Positions 48,900-61,400 of a DNA stretch of 64,000 nucleotides are shown piece by piece (within the stretch, counting starts at the first letter, position 1; the number at the start of each line of letters is the position of its first letter). The position numbers were made by a program, and so were the translations under genes. The notes beneath the pieces were generated by a model. The model was given only the letters and a program-made list of their open reading frames with translations, was not told where the DNA came from and searched no databases. The stretch lies in NCBI GenBank assembly GCA_013180625.2, contig SNVD02010047.1, positions 248,001 through 312,000 on the forward strand, in the 5' to 3' direction. The DNA is from Boswellia sacra. Its lineage: Eukaryota; Streptophyta; Magnoliopsida; Sapindales; Burseraceae.

Positions 48900-49376
48900 G
48901 AGTTTAAATTTTAAGCAAAGAGTAGTTATCAACGGTTAATGAGAGATAGCCAACGGTTACTGTTTTAAAAAAAGAAAATTGGTACTAATTTGTGATCAAT
49001 TCTTCTGTTTTCCTGGCATTATTGGTGTATATATTGTTAATATTTATTAATATTCCCTCGCTTGGTTGTTATAGGAACATTTTTAATTCTTAAATGATAA
49101 TTATAAGATAATTCAAGGTCAAGGTATTCTATATATTAGTCCAGATATAATGTACGACTAGGACTAACATAAAAGGATTAATTAACCATACGAGGTCGTT
49201 TTGCGCTTTCATCTGATGGGTACATCGAAGGTTGCTCCTGTAAGTACTCTAGAGAGTGCAAGTATATATTCTGGCTTTAATGCTGAGAACAACGAACATC
49301 ACCTTTGCGACCAAAGAAACTCTTCTGTAGCATGGTAATTTATTATTCTTTTTTTATTTATTTTTAATTAACATTG
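48900..49376. other. DMP upstream DNA
   Basis: AT-rich with no gene. It separates the DMP promoter from the hAT element. Confidence 0.45.
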
Positions 49377-49384
49377 TTTGCTCA

Positions 49385-50070
49385 CGGGGACGGAGCCAGC
49401 TTTTTACTTGAGTGGGGGCAAATTAAGGCATTAAAAAAATTATTCACAAAAAATAAAAATAAAAAAATCATATTTATTATTAATTTATATATTTTCTTAT
49501 ATTAAAAAGATTGTATAATCAAGAGCCTAAAAGAAAAATATTTATAAACTATAAAAATGATTCGTTCAAAAGCTATTTTATATTTATTTGTAGAGTTAAA
49601 TTAATATCAATAAAAATACTTAAAAAGAATATTTGATATATAGGTTCTTAGTGTAGAAAAAAAAAAGAATATTTGATATATAGATTCTTTGTGTAGAAAA
49701 TATTTTTTACTTATAAGTACTTTTGTGAAACATATTATATAAAAAAACTTGATAGAAGGTTAGTTTATTGTGATTTAATTCTTAACTTGAATGTTTCATA
49801 ATTGATAAAATTAATATGAGATATTGTGAATTAAAAATATATTATGATATTAATTAACCATATATTAAAGTTTAATTGCATAATATAGATAACAATTGTT
49901 GAAGTTGTTAAGAGTAAAAGTGATTATAAGATATATTAGAAATTTAAATTACTTAAAATAGAAAAAAAAGGTTTATTGTGTTAAAATATAAACTGTAAGA
50001 TAAATAAATGAATTTTACAAATTTAGCGGAGGCAATTACCCTCACTCATCACTACGTGGCTCCGTCCCTG
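49385..50070. mobile_element. Non-autonomous hAT element (686 bp)
   Basis: The left end reads CGGGGACGGAGCCA and the reversed right end CAGGGACGGAGCCA, giving 14-bp terminal inverted repeats with one mismatch. A perfect 8-bp target duplication, tttgctca, lies at 49377-49384 and 50071-50078. An 8-bp duplication and ends of the form C(A/G)GGG are typical of hAT transposons. The interior is AT-rich, has no transposase, and contains two near-identical copies of a roughly 38-bp phrase ('agaatatttgatatatag...ttctt...gtgtagaaa') around 49625-49700. Confidence 0.93.
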
Positions 50071-50079
50071 TTTGCTCAT

Positions 50080-53000
50080 TTTCTTTCTTTTTTCTCCTTA
50101 TTCATATTTAGTTATTGTCCATGCATGCGTCCACTCATGATTTTTTCAGGCCAACAGAAGCGGGGAGATGGAATGATCCCTTGCTGTCATTTGGAACAAA
50201 ACTATATGTACTTACAAGCCGGAGGGACACAATTACTCTAGTCCAGATGTCAAGATTCCTGTTTGCAGATTGAATTTGAAGATTGTTGTTTCAGGAGTGG
50301 CATCTGATCGAGAAATTTTAAATTAGTGTTCACTGTTCATAAAATTTTCATGGCTTCGAGGATTTCTCATTAATCTTGATGAGAATGTGTGATAAGCATA
50401 CAAGTAATTTAATGACGTAATAATTTGGCAATTATTATATATGTTGGATTAAATCATATTTCTGTTGAATTCAATTATATTTTAATTAACCTCCGTCGAA
50501 GTTTACTCCAGCTATTAAAAAAAACATGAAAATTAAACTATTATATATCACCCATATTTTATTGTTTTATATCCTAACCATTAAGTTTAATGATCATATT
50601 ATTAAAATAATATAATTTTTAATAAATTAAATATAATATCAAAAAATATATATAATATAAATATAATATAAAATAATACGATAAATAGAAAATATAATTT
50701 CGATTTTATATAATTTTATAGCACTTGCAGACCAAGGCCTACTACAAAACAACGAGAATTTGGGCTTGGATTGATGCCCGTTTACTAATACGCCATTGAA
50801 TGAACGTATTCTCTTTCGATTTAAATCAATTTCTATAGACATTGGCCGACAAGAGTTATACAAATTCTTTGATTTGACAGTGAAAGATTATTGAAATGCC
50901 CTTAGAAGTGAAATAATTAGGTGTATGTAATATAAAATTTTTTAATTTTCAAGTTCCCTCAAATATTGGATCAAATTTAGACAGGGAGTGGCCAATTGAT
51001 ATCTGTATTTAAATAAAGCCACACTATTCTTGTATAATATTTTAATTAATAATGAGAAGTCAAGATCATCAGGGGCGTTTAATTGTTACAACTTTATTAA
51101 TATTATATATTTTCATAAAAGGTTTTCTAAAATTTGTGCTTATCACACCAATTCTTATAATTAATCAACTACAGCCTCTTATTAATTATTCTCATTGCCC
51201 TCCTATCACATACCAAACCATCTTCAAGATTACTTTTTCTTTCTAAATATTTGCTTAAAACATTCAAGATCATTCCACCAAGCTGCCAATAATAACATAA
51301 ATTTACCAGTACGAGTGTGTGTGTATATATATATATATTCACTCTTAATTATTTCGTATTCCTGGATTAAGGAAACATGGAAACCAGTACTGCAAAATAT
51401 TCCTTGGTTTCCAAACACCATTTTTCAATTAATAAGCAATATTTTAAGTTGTTAAAATATGCCGTGGAGTAGAGAGACATACAAACTGTACTTGCCAAGT
51501 TTACAAGATTAGATGGCGAATATGTAAACTCTTATGGAAGTCGTGATCTCACCAGAAATGATCTCTGCTTATCTAAACGCTCCTGGACTAAACTTCTTAT
51601 ATTGGTGTTATAGCTACGGTTGACATTAGAGATTGACTAATGCAAGAATAGTGCCAACTGCCAAGTCTTCATGGGGATGACTTCGAGTTCCGGAGATCGG
51701 AGGGGTTGAAGCATGGCCTATGCCATGGCACAACTCCAGGTCAATACTTCCAGGAGGCCCTTCATCTCAACTATATATATGTATATGGATGAACATGCCA
51801 ATAATATTCTCTTACGTACAGGGGCTCGAAAGAAGATGTTTGTGCACATCTTTCAACTCTTTGTGCCACTTATGCTATATATGAATTCTTTTGTTACATG
51901 GTAACTGTTGTCCCCATGGCTTTAGGCTGTCGCATAATTGAGCGATTAAAGAGCGGCAGAGATGTTTTTGACTAGTGGAGATCGAACATCACATGCTCGC
52001 ATATATATAAAAGAAGATAATGTTGTGGAAAATATCAAAAGAGGATAAATTAGAATATGAATCATTTATATGAAGAGTTGAATTGTAACCAAATGGATCA
52101 TTAATCTGAACTTCCTCTATGTTGACCAAGCTCCCTTGGATGAAATTCTTACGTCCTCTTCGGGGAATTGTGAAACCAAAACATTTTTAATTTTGACACA
52201 AACTTATTAAGATGTCGTCCTCAAATTTATTGTTTTGGTCCACTTGGCTCTCAATATGTTAGCCATGTATATACTCATGACCAAATAGAGACAATTGTCA
52301 CTACCCCTTATTACTATTTTGGATGAGGAACAAATAAAAAAATGGTTGAAGTTACTTAACTAATAAAAAATGATTCGATACATATCCGAGTAAAATTTTT
52401 TACATATGTTGTTGCAAGCTATCTCTTATATTAATTAATAGGTTATTCATACAAAGATAGAGGAATTTAGTTTATTTGAAGCGCTCCCCATTGAACTTTA
52501 TGACATATTGTCTCATTCTTAATTTTCCATTTTTCTAGTCAATGTTAGTTGCTTTTTCTACTTTTCTACACGTATGGATCACCCATTTTAAATTGATATA
52601 TCGGTGTATTATATGGTGTAATTGATATGCAACTTGTACTTTTTAACTATCTTCCCCTTTCCACTTCCTTTCATTAAAAATATTATAATTTTTAAGACAT
52701 AAGAATCTCAAGTTCACACCTTAAATAATTAGGACTACGATCTGTGAATAAGTGCAAACATTTTTTTGTAAACAAAAACATATAGTAGATAATAAAATCA
52801 TATCTGTCTAGTTACTATAAATAATTTAAGATATTATTTACATTCATGTGATCTCATAGACCTATTGATATTTCGTACTTTTGTAATATCAATTATCATT
52901 ACAAAGATTAATTTCTCCTACAATGATATTTATATTAATCGTCATAATATTAGTCAATTTCATTTTTTTAACTAATTTTGGAAGAATTTGCAAACTGATA

Positions 53001-54000
53001 AAATCCGCTGGGCGAATTTTCCATCTCCGAGGAAAACCAAAGTCTATAAGTGCTAAGATTTTTGTACAAGAAAAAGGAGATGTTGATAGTTTGATTAGGT
53101 AAGGATTTACGATAACCAAAATGTTCATTGACTTGTACACATACATGATGATATATTATTTATTATCATCTACAATTTCTGACGCTAGAACTAATTTCAA
53201 TCCTGACGTACCACCTTATCATTCATGCCTTGTACTCTCCCTTGTTTGCTTTTCGTTAATTGTTAATTACAAATTCTAGTTCATCTGTGCATGCATTCAA
53301 CAGTTAAACATTCATTTTCATGTTTCATATATAGAAAAATGAAAGCAAATCTTGCAATTCGAAACCCTCACGCAACCCAAAGCTGCCTTAACAATTCTCC
53401 AAGAGCTGCCTGCAGCCTGCTGCGATGCTATGCATGTGGCCACTAATGACTTCTTGACCTTGAGGACTTGATGCCAAAAAAGTTGATATAATTTGTTAGT
53501 AAAATGTAACGTATGTTCTAGAGCATCTATATTAATTAATACCCTGAAGAGTGGGTAATATTATTCCTTTAAAATTATATATAATGACTGAAAATTGTTT
53601 ATAGAAAAAATAATTTTTATATATAATGAAACTATACAGTTTTCAAGAGATAATTGTTATACCATTTTCAAAGTGTTAAAAGGATATGGTAAGACTACCC
53701 AATTGATTAATTTGTTAATTAATTGTTAGAGATGACAGTTAAGATTAGTTGAGGCTTGCGAGCAAATTGATCTGCAGTTGTCATATCCATTAGGTTATGG
53801 ATAGGATCCAAGTAAGCAACAATGTTATTTATTGGAAAAAAATATAAGCAGAAAGGTCAGTCAAGTACTCTGCTATGCATATTCTGCACAAGTATAAATT
53901 CTAAGCCAAGTCTTGTCCATCTTGAAAAGAAAGTGAAATCCTTTAAATTATTTTTTGTCCATGACTTTCCAACAACTAGTGTGGAAATTTCCGGATTGGC
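50080..54000. other. AT-rich intergenic DNA
   Basis: No supported gene in about 3.9 kb. A GT/TA microsatellite lies at 51314-51340. AT-rich low-complexity DNA occurs at 50560-50710. Short open frames (for example 51713-51904 and 52889-53146) show no family features. Confidence 0.5.
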
Positions 54001-54100
54001 TCTTGCCTGGTGCTTTCTCACTAGCATGATTTTGTACTACTCAAGTTTATAAGTAGCAGTAGTTGTTTAAGAAATTAAATCAAATCTGAGGTTTCCTCAG

Positions 54101-54142
54101 ATGAGTTCACAATGGCTTTACTGGCATCCTGTTGGCTTATAA
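54101..54142 (+). other. Out-of-frame uORF overlapping the DUF1666 start
   Basis: An ATG 11 nt before the main ATG opens a 13-codon frame (MSSQWLYWHPVGL) that ends inside the main coding sequence. If the leader includes it, ribosomes using it would pass the main start, so this may lower or switch translation. Confidence 0.45.
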
Positions 54143-57096
54143 TTATAGAATCCGTCATCATTCCGGATGGATTTCGGAAGTGGTTTTATTTGACCTTCTA
54201 TATCCCTCCTATTTTTCTTTTTGTTTGTCAGATCTTTCTCTGGCTTCAGCGACTGAGCAAATGGATTCTAGTTGTGTTTTTTTATCCTCTTAGAATCATT
54301 TGTTTTCTGGGGTTGTATAGTTTCAGGTTTTTCAGAGACTGTATCATATTTGTTTTCTCTTTTACTAAATTTAATACTAACGTTGGTGAAGCTGCGGAAG
54401 AGGCTGATGATGAGAGTTCTGCAGTTATAGTAAGTTGTAACCAAAATCAGATTAGTGTTTCTTATGGTTGTTCAAGCTGGATAGCAGCACCATCAGCACC
54501 TTGCAAGCTAAAAGTCTTCAAAGTTCAGAAAAATAATGGGCTTGGTGATCAGGACATGGATATTGAGGAATATTCTGGTGTTGATCATGAAGAAAAGAAC
54601 AAGCAAGAAACAAATGAGTATGTATCTTCCATTAGCTATTCCGAGTTCTCCACAAATGATGATGATGATGGTTTAAAAGAATATTCATTATCTCTTTGTG
54701 GCAGCAATTCACCTAAGAGAAGCCTAAATGATGATGATGATCATTTAAACATATATTCAACATCTGTTGGCAGCGGCAATTCAATAGCGGATCAAAGCCT
54801 ACACATGAATGATGAGTATACTCCACCTTCAATTTGCATCCCCAGTACTTCACCTGTTGTGGAAAGAGAAATAACTCAAAGAGTAGAGTACCAAGAATCA
54901 CAAGTTACGGGGAGAGAAATAATTGAAAGAGATAATCAGCATAGAGAAGCCTCATCAGATGCTTTCTACAAGAAGTACACGGAAAGAATGAGATTGTTCG
55001 ATGTACTTAATTATGATCGAACATGTGGCATAAGTAAGTATTAAATTTTTTCTCACATTTTACATCCAAGCCATATCTTCAGGGGCTTTATTATTATTAT
55101 TATTATATGTATATATATGCATGGTTAGGTATATATTCAATTTTTTCATAACACTAGAATATGCCCTTCAACAAGATTACAATAGCTAAAGAACAAAGAA
55201 ACAAGGGGCCGGACTTGGATTTGCATAAAAGTAATTTATAATAAAGTGCATATTCATCTTCATTTCCTTGGATTATATATATATACATATAGTGGTTCTT
55301 GCTATGACAATTTTCAACTTTTTGGTTGTTTGATCAGGTGCAGTGCTTAACAAGCAACTGGGAGCTCCTAGTCCTGCTGAGATTGATCATGAGCCTGCAG
55401 AGGATTACTCTTCCCCATATATTTCATGGAACAAATTGACCAAAAAAAGGCTATTAAGAAGTTTGGAGAGTGACTTTGAATTGGTGTATGTGGCTCAATC
55501 ATGTTTGTCATGGGAGGCCCTATATTATCAGTACACAAAGGTCAAGGCTCTTGCACAATCTACCTCTAACAATGGTGTATTTTATGGTAATATTTTTTGC
55601 GAATTTCAGAAATTCCAAGTATTGTTAGAGAGGTTCTTGGAGGATGAAAGGTGTGAGGGCAAGAGAATTTGGAATTATGTTCGAGGAAGATTCGCTCGCA
55701 ATAGTCTTCTACAAGTTCCACAGATTTCTGGTACGTAATTAATCATATAAGTACAAATTAATATTCTTATTTCATTCTCTTTAATCTTGATTTGTCACAA
55801 GTCATATTGTTGCATATGCACAAATAGACGTATGAGAGCTCTTCCATGTATAAATTTCTACTCATTGGATGTTGAAGTGTTGGTCAATATTGTACATGCA
55901 ACTTGTCGGTTTGGAAACTTTAGTTCTTATCTTATTCTGAAGACATGTTAAGTCCAAAAGGCTACAAAGCACATGCATTGAATTTTGCTTCCGAAGAAAA
56001 TTACATGGAAATGATTCCAAGAAAGTTACAAGTTATAGAAAATTCTACCAGAAGGGGTCAAAGATTACATCCCAAGAATATTAAACAAAGACGGATTGTT
56101 AATTATATCCATGTATTGTGGTAAACTTTGAAAGTGCCATTAATAACTTCATGAGTTCATTTTAGATTTTGATATTAATGTTATTTTAATTGTGTTTTCT
56201 AAGGTTTCTCAGAGGAGGAAAAGGAAGATGTGAAAGCTGGAGAAGCTGTGAGTGTAAAAGAAGCGTTGAAGGGAATAGAGAGGTGCATACAAGCTTTTGG
56301 AGTTTTTGTAAAAGTTGATAATAACAAGAAGCCTTGGTGGAAACTCAAAAGTCCATTATGGACTTACCCCCCTGTTGAAGACCCAAGAGACTTGGCCCTC
56401 CTTCGCTCTCTCACTAGAAGACTCCAAAAGGTGGGTTTTTTTTTTTTTTAAATATACAAAGAAACTAATAGAATAATTCAAAAGCTTAATCTTCCCTGTA
56501 ACGGCTGTGTATAATTTTTCGATCGTAGGACACTTAAATAACACATTTGTGTTTATTTGATGATCTTATGATTGGCCGCCTATATTTAGAACCGTTGTAT
56601 GGAAGACTCTCTAAATACAAAGATATGAATTTGGATACTAATATAACAAAACCCAATTCAAAATTTCAAATCATATCCATATTCTAAATATAAAAAATAA
56701 TTTAAAATTTTAATTATATCCCTGTCCAAAATCTGAAGAATAATTTAAAATTCTAATTAAAAAATACCACTCTTGCTATAACAAAGATTAGGCTAGTAAT
56801 GATCATATACTAATAAGTTCAAATTTTTTTCTTCTTTGTAGAAGGAACTATGCTTGAAAGATTTACAAGGGAAGCAGAGGTGTTGGATTAAGAGAGCTGC
56901 AAACCTTCTGGAAGAATCTCAAAGAAAAGAGATGTTATTCACAATGATAGACATGAAGCTGGTTTCAAGAGTGCTTCAGATGTCAACAGTGTCCTCCTCC
57001 CAACTCAAATGGTGTCAACAAAAACTTGACAACATAGAATTTAAAGAGGGAAAAATCTGCAGGGGCTTCACTTTTACACTATTTCCACCTTCCTGA
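54112..57096 (+). CDS. DUF1666 family protein (4 exons)
   Basis: A plant-specific protein of unknown function, often labelled 'ribosomal protein L34Ae-like' in databases without functional proof. Exons 54112-55033, 55338-55730, 56204-56430 and 56842-57096 join to 598 residues. The N-terminus has three hydrophobic stretches within about 85 residues (LLASCWLIIIESVII, LTFYIPPIFLFVCQIFLW, WILVVFFYPLRIICFLGLYSF), so it is probably membrane bound. A long acidic, serine-rich region follows, with repeated NDDDD segments. The DUF1666 region runs from about residue 320 to the end (SWEALYYQYTKVKAL, KFQVLLERFLEDERCEGKRIWNY, PPVEDPRDLALLRSLTRRLQK, LCLKDLQGKQRCW). Role and location are not known. Confidence 0.85.
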
Positions 57097-57099
57097 TCA

Positions 57100-58400
57100 T
57101 CCACTGAAAATAAATAAAACCAATTTTAGGGTTTTGAATATAGCTATCTAGTGTGATGTGCTCTGTACAAAGTGGCTTTCTGTCCTGCTCATGTAATATA
57201 ATCTTGTGAATATATTTTACCCAGCACTGCGCGCTGGTATCTCTTTTTGATTCTTTTGATTAGTTCATTACTTTAACTTACCTAAGTACTTCCATTTTTT
57301 TATTTACAAATCTAGAGGATAACAATAAAATTCCACCATCAAGATCAGAGGAAATAGACAAATGGGTTTTACTAGAGGATCATCAAAATCAGTGTTTAAT
57401 TAATATTATTAAAATCAAGTGACTGTTTTTCCCTTAATATGGAATATTGCGACATCCCAATACTTTTCATGTTAAGCTGCAAAAAGATATTAGAAAGTTA
57501 CATATGATTATAAATAAAGATTTTGAGATGAGTTCTTTTTGCAAACAAGTTTAAATCATGTAACCAATTTGGTATGCATCACTTTCTGCCAATAGACACA
57601 ACCTTGTTTCTGTTCCTTCTATTGAACTTATAAATCTCAAAAGCTGCTAAACTTTTCATCAATATCATAGAGAGAATCAAAGAATTAAAAAACAATGAGG
57701 CAACCTTTCACTCAAAATCAAGCCGAAAGTCTTTGGCATAATATTAAAACTCTAGAATAATTTCACTAAAAGCAGGGGCTTAAATTCAAAAGCCTATCAG
57801 TATCATTGAGCTTGCTCTTGTTCATTTTGTTTCTTCTGCTGTACAGGCACGTTTTCAATTATTGGGAAATGACAAGTGGTGAACAACGTGCCTTATTTCT
57901 TTTGGCTAAAAAGAAAAATATTATTGGGCACAAAATTCAGTCCTGATCTGATGCAAATGTAACCCATTTGAGGCCATTTTTTTTTTCAAATAAAAAATTT
58001 AGTAATTGCAGGCCGAGTTGTTGAAAAGGAGTCAAGCAGGTAGCGACATGTGGTCTGATAGAGAAGTCTATCTCTAAGCTCTGTTCAAAATTTCTTGAAA
58101 AATTTGAACCTCAAAAAGTCATATATGATTTCGATTTCTGTGGGACCCATTTTTAAAAACATCCACAGAGATTTTATTGTTTCTCCTAGACTTTCCCTGT
58201 CCATGTTTTCACCTCCATTTCCAGTACTAAAATTCTGCACTTCCTATCTACCGTTGTTTAATTTCCCAATCATTCATCCCTCACTTGGCTCTCCGCCAAA
58301 TCGAGTAACACCCTCAATTTGGTTTCTTTATCTCGTTGTTTCCTCAACTAGATTGATCCCATTATTCACAGAACTTGTTTGTAAATCCCAAATAGTTTAG
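57100..58400. other. Intergenic region DUF1666 / SS2
   Basis: Contains the DUF1666 3'UTR on the left and the SS2 promoter and leader on the right, which is pyrimidine-rich at about 58170-58340. An ATG frame at 58095-58400 has no family features and is not called. Confidence 0.5.
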
Positions 58401-58438
58401 CATATACTTATTTTTTTGGGCATTTTATCGAACGTCTG

Positions 58439-61400
58439 ATGGCCTCTATAGGGTCTTTTCCTTTTGTTATAGAAACGAAAGCAGAAAGTTGTGTGCTTCT
58501 TCACAGTAAAAACAGGCATCAACCCAGTTCGTCTTTTGCCACTTTCAGGCCGAGAAAGTCTCCAGTTTTCGCTTTTTTTCGTGATTCAAGATATCCTTTT
58601 TCTTTGTGCTCTGATAAAAGAGGGCATTTTGGGAGGATTAAGCATGTGAAAGCGGCAGTGGGAACAGGCTCTGTAGAAGGTGAAAATAATAATGAATCCT
58701 CGGATTCGCTTGAGGCCACCATTGCGAAAAGCAAAAAGGTTCTTTCCATGCAAAGGCACCTACTTCAACAGGTCTTTTTCTTTTATCCTTATAGCTTTTG
58801 TTTGAGTGAGCGTTGTTGATCTTGTTTGAAAATTCTATGCATTTAAAAAAAAATTATTTCTGTCTCTTAAGTGCATATATTTGTATTATTCAATTGTCAA
58901 TGACATCAATGAACTAGGCATGGTTTGAGAATTTATTAGCATAAAAATAATAGAACAAAATGAGGTTGACCAGTGATTGGCTATTTATTATTATTATTTT
59001 TTTTACCAATTTAATATATATTGAACACTATTTGAGGGGAAAATAAATGCATAAGAAAAAAAAAATGATCCTCCTTATTTTATTTTCACGATTTCACAGT
59101 CCTTCAGTTCAGGCCTTCAATTATGCTTGTGCTTCTCGGTGAAACGATAAAAACAATTTAGCATCACATTTGAGCTGCCAATAAATGTATGCTGTCGTGA
59201 AGTGGATGTCATGTTGTAACAGTCCGGTGTGCCTCAAAATTGTACTTGAGAACAAAATGAGACCTAAAGTATGGTTGATTGTTGGGGATCGGTTACTCAA
59301 GTACTAAATGTTGATGATCATGAGTAATGTTAGCATGATAGAATGGCAGTGAATGATATTAAATGTTACTTACATGAATACCGGAAAGTTCAAAGCAGAT
59401 TCATTTCATACTGTTCATGAGCTATTTATTTCTTTGTGGGCTACCTAGAGGGAAATTTTAACTTTTCTGAAATGCAGATTCCAGGTGTTACCTAATATCT
59501 TTCTTATAAGAACTTAAATCGGGAAAGTGTAACTAATTTGCCTTTTTGCAGATTGCTGAAAGAAGGAAAATGGTTTCATCTATAAAAAATAGCATTGTCA
59601 ATCCCGAGGATGGCAAAGCTTCTAATGAACAATCAGAGAACTCTTTTCCCGAGTTGGATCTCGCTTCAACCAGTGTTAACAATGTAGTTGAAGGCCAAAA
59701 TGGCACAGTGGGTTCAAGCAGCTATGTCAACTCTATTGCCAATGAGGTACCAGAAATCCTTTCATCAGCTGTTGCCAGAGGTTCTGAGGTAGGTGGAAAG
59801 AAATCTGGAAAAAGCTTGCCTCCTAAAGAGGCATCCTTTAATATAGATTCCTCCAAACAGTTGAAAGACACTAATCCAGAGTCAGCTTGGTCTGGTAACT
59901 TGCCATCATTTCTTGGACGTACCTCTGAAATTTCCAGTTTAAAGGACGAAGAGCATAAAGAATCAAAACCCCTTCCACTATCTGGAGCAAATGACATTCC
60001 CAAACAGTTGAAAGAAACAAATAAAAAGGGCACTTTGTCCAACAAACTGCCATATTTTCGTGCATATAGCTCCGAGATTTCCAGTCAAAAGGACAAAGAT
60101 CTTGAAAATTTGAAAAGTTCAAGTTTGCAAGACCGTGCAAGGAAGGCAAGTGACCCTGCTATTGAAGATCCCAAACCCCCTTCATTGGCTGGAGTAAAAG
60201 TGATGCCCAAACAGTTGAAAGAAACTGATTCAGAAGCAGTTTGGTCTGATAAAATTCCTTCTTTTCTTACACATACCTCAGAAATTTCCAGTTTAAAGGA
60301 TGAAGAACAAGTGGATTCTAAATGTTCAAGTGTGCCTGAGCATACTGGTGAGGTTAAAGATCCTTCCATCGAAGATGCAAAACCTCCTCCTTTGGCTGGA
60401 GCAAATGTCATGAACGTTATATTGGTAGCTGCAGAATGTGCTCCGTGGTCTAAGACAGGTATTTTTCATTGAGCTGAGAAGGAAATACATTTAATGAAAG
60501 AATTTCTTTCTTGATGTGGCTGGTCCTAGTTTTTCTTCAATGAAGAGGAGCATAAAAGTAGTAAAATAATAACTTTTTTTATGATAAAAAAGGATGAAGG
60601 AGAACGGTTGGCATACTCTTATACCATTTACATAATTGCATTGTATTAGTTTTATAGTGACTAACCTCTCAATGGGTTGATCTCTAGGCTGTTTTTAACC
60701 ACCCCATGACCAAATGTTTGCAATACCATGCTGGTCCTTTGCATTTTGGGTAGCTTAAACGCTCTTTGTCAAGTTTTAACCTGATAGCTGTAGCTAGGTG
60801 CTCTGTTGAATGTTCACTGTTTCTTTTATTTTTCAAGAAACTTGACTTTGAGTTTCGGCATTTTAAAGCAAACAAAGACCGGAGAATAATCTTGTGTGAA
60901 TTGGTATGTGTGTGTCTTACCATGTGCACTTACACTAGCTTGCAAATGCTTGTATGTGTTTGTTCTGTATGTGCTTTGGGAGATTGATATATGGAGAGTT
61001 TCTCATAGGTGGGCTTGGAGATGTTGCTGGGGCTTTACCAAAGGCTTTAGCTCGGCGTGGACACAGAGTCATGGTAATGTTATTCTTCTTTTTTTATTAT
61101 TACTTAATATGCAAGTATCGCAATAAATGAGGGTTTGGAAACTATATGCTTGCAGCTTATGTTGAACTTGCTTTTGGATTGTCTGTTTCTATTCAAGGCA
61201 ATCTGTTTCTGTTGCCTTGTGTTATATTTTATGTTCGGTTAATCCAATAGGATCTAAGTGTTTCTTCATGTTTCAAAATCATGAAGAGAATATAGATCTT
61301 TGAGGATTTTAAGGTACTTCACACAGTTTATTTACATTGCTAAGGCTGCTAATTATACGTGAGCTTCCTTTCTCTTTATTTTTCCTACTTATGGGTTACA

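Noticed and set aside
48792..48932. Longer N-terminus for the DMP protein
   Set aside because: The upstream frame opens with a non-ATG codon and lies beyond the TATA-like sequence at 48880; the ATG at 48791 gives the usual family length.
52889..53146. 85-codon frame on the minus strand
   Set aside because: Low complexity, no family match and isolated in AT-rich DNA.
53822..54052. 76-codon ATG frame just upstream of the DUF1666 gene
   Set aside because: No recognisable domain; it is probably promoter or leader sequence.
58095..58400. 101-codon ATG frame upstream of SS2
   Set aside because: Pyrimidine-rich leader or promoter sequence without family features, ending 39 bp before the SS2 ATG.
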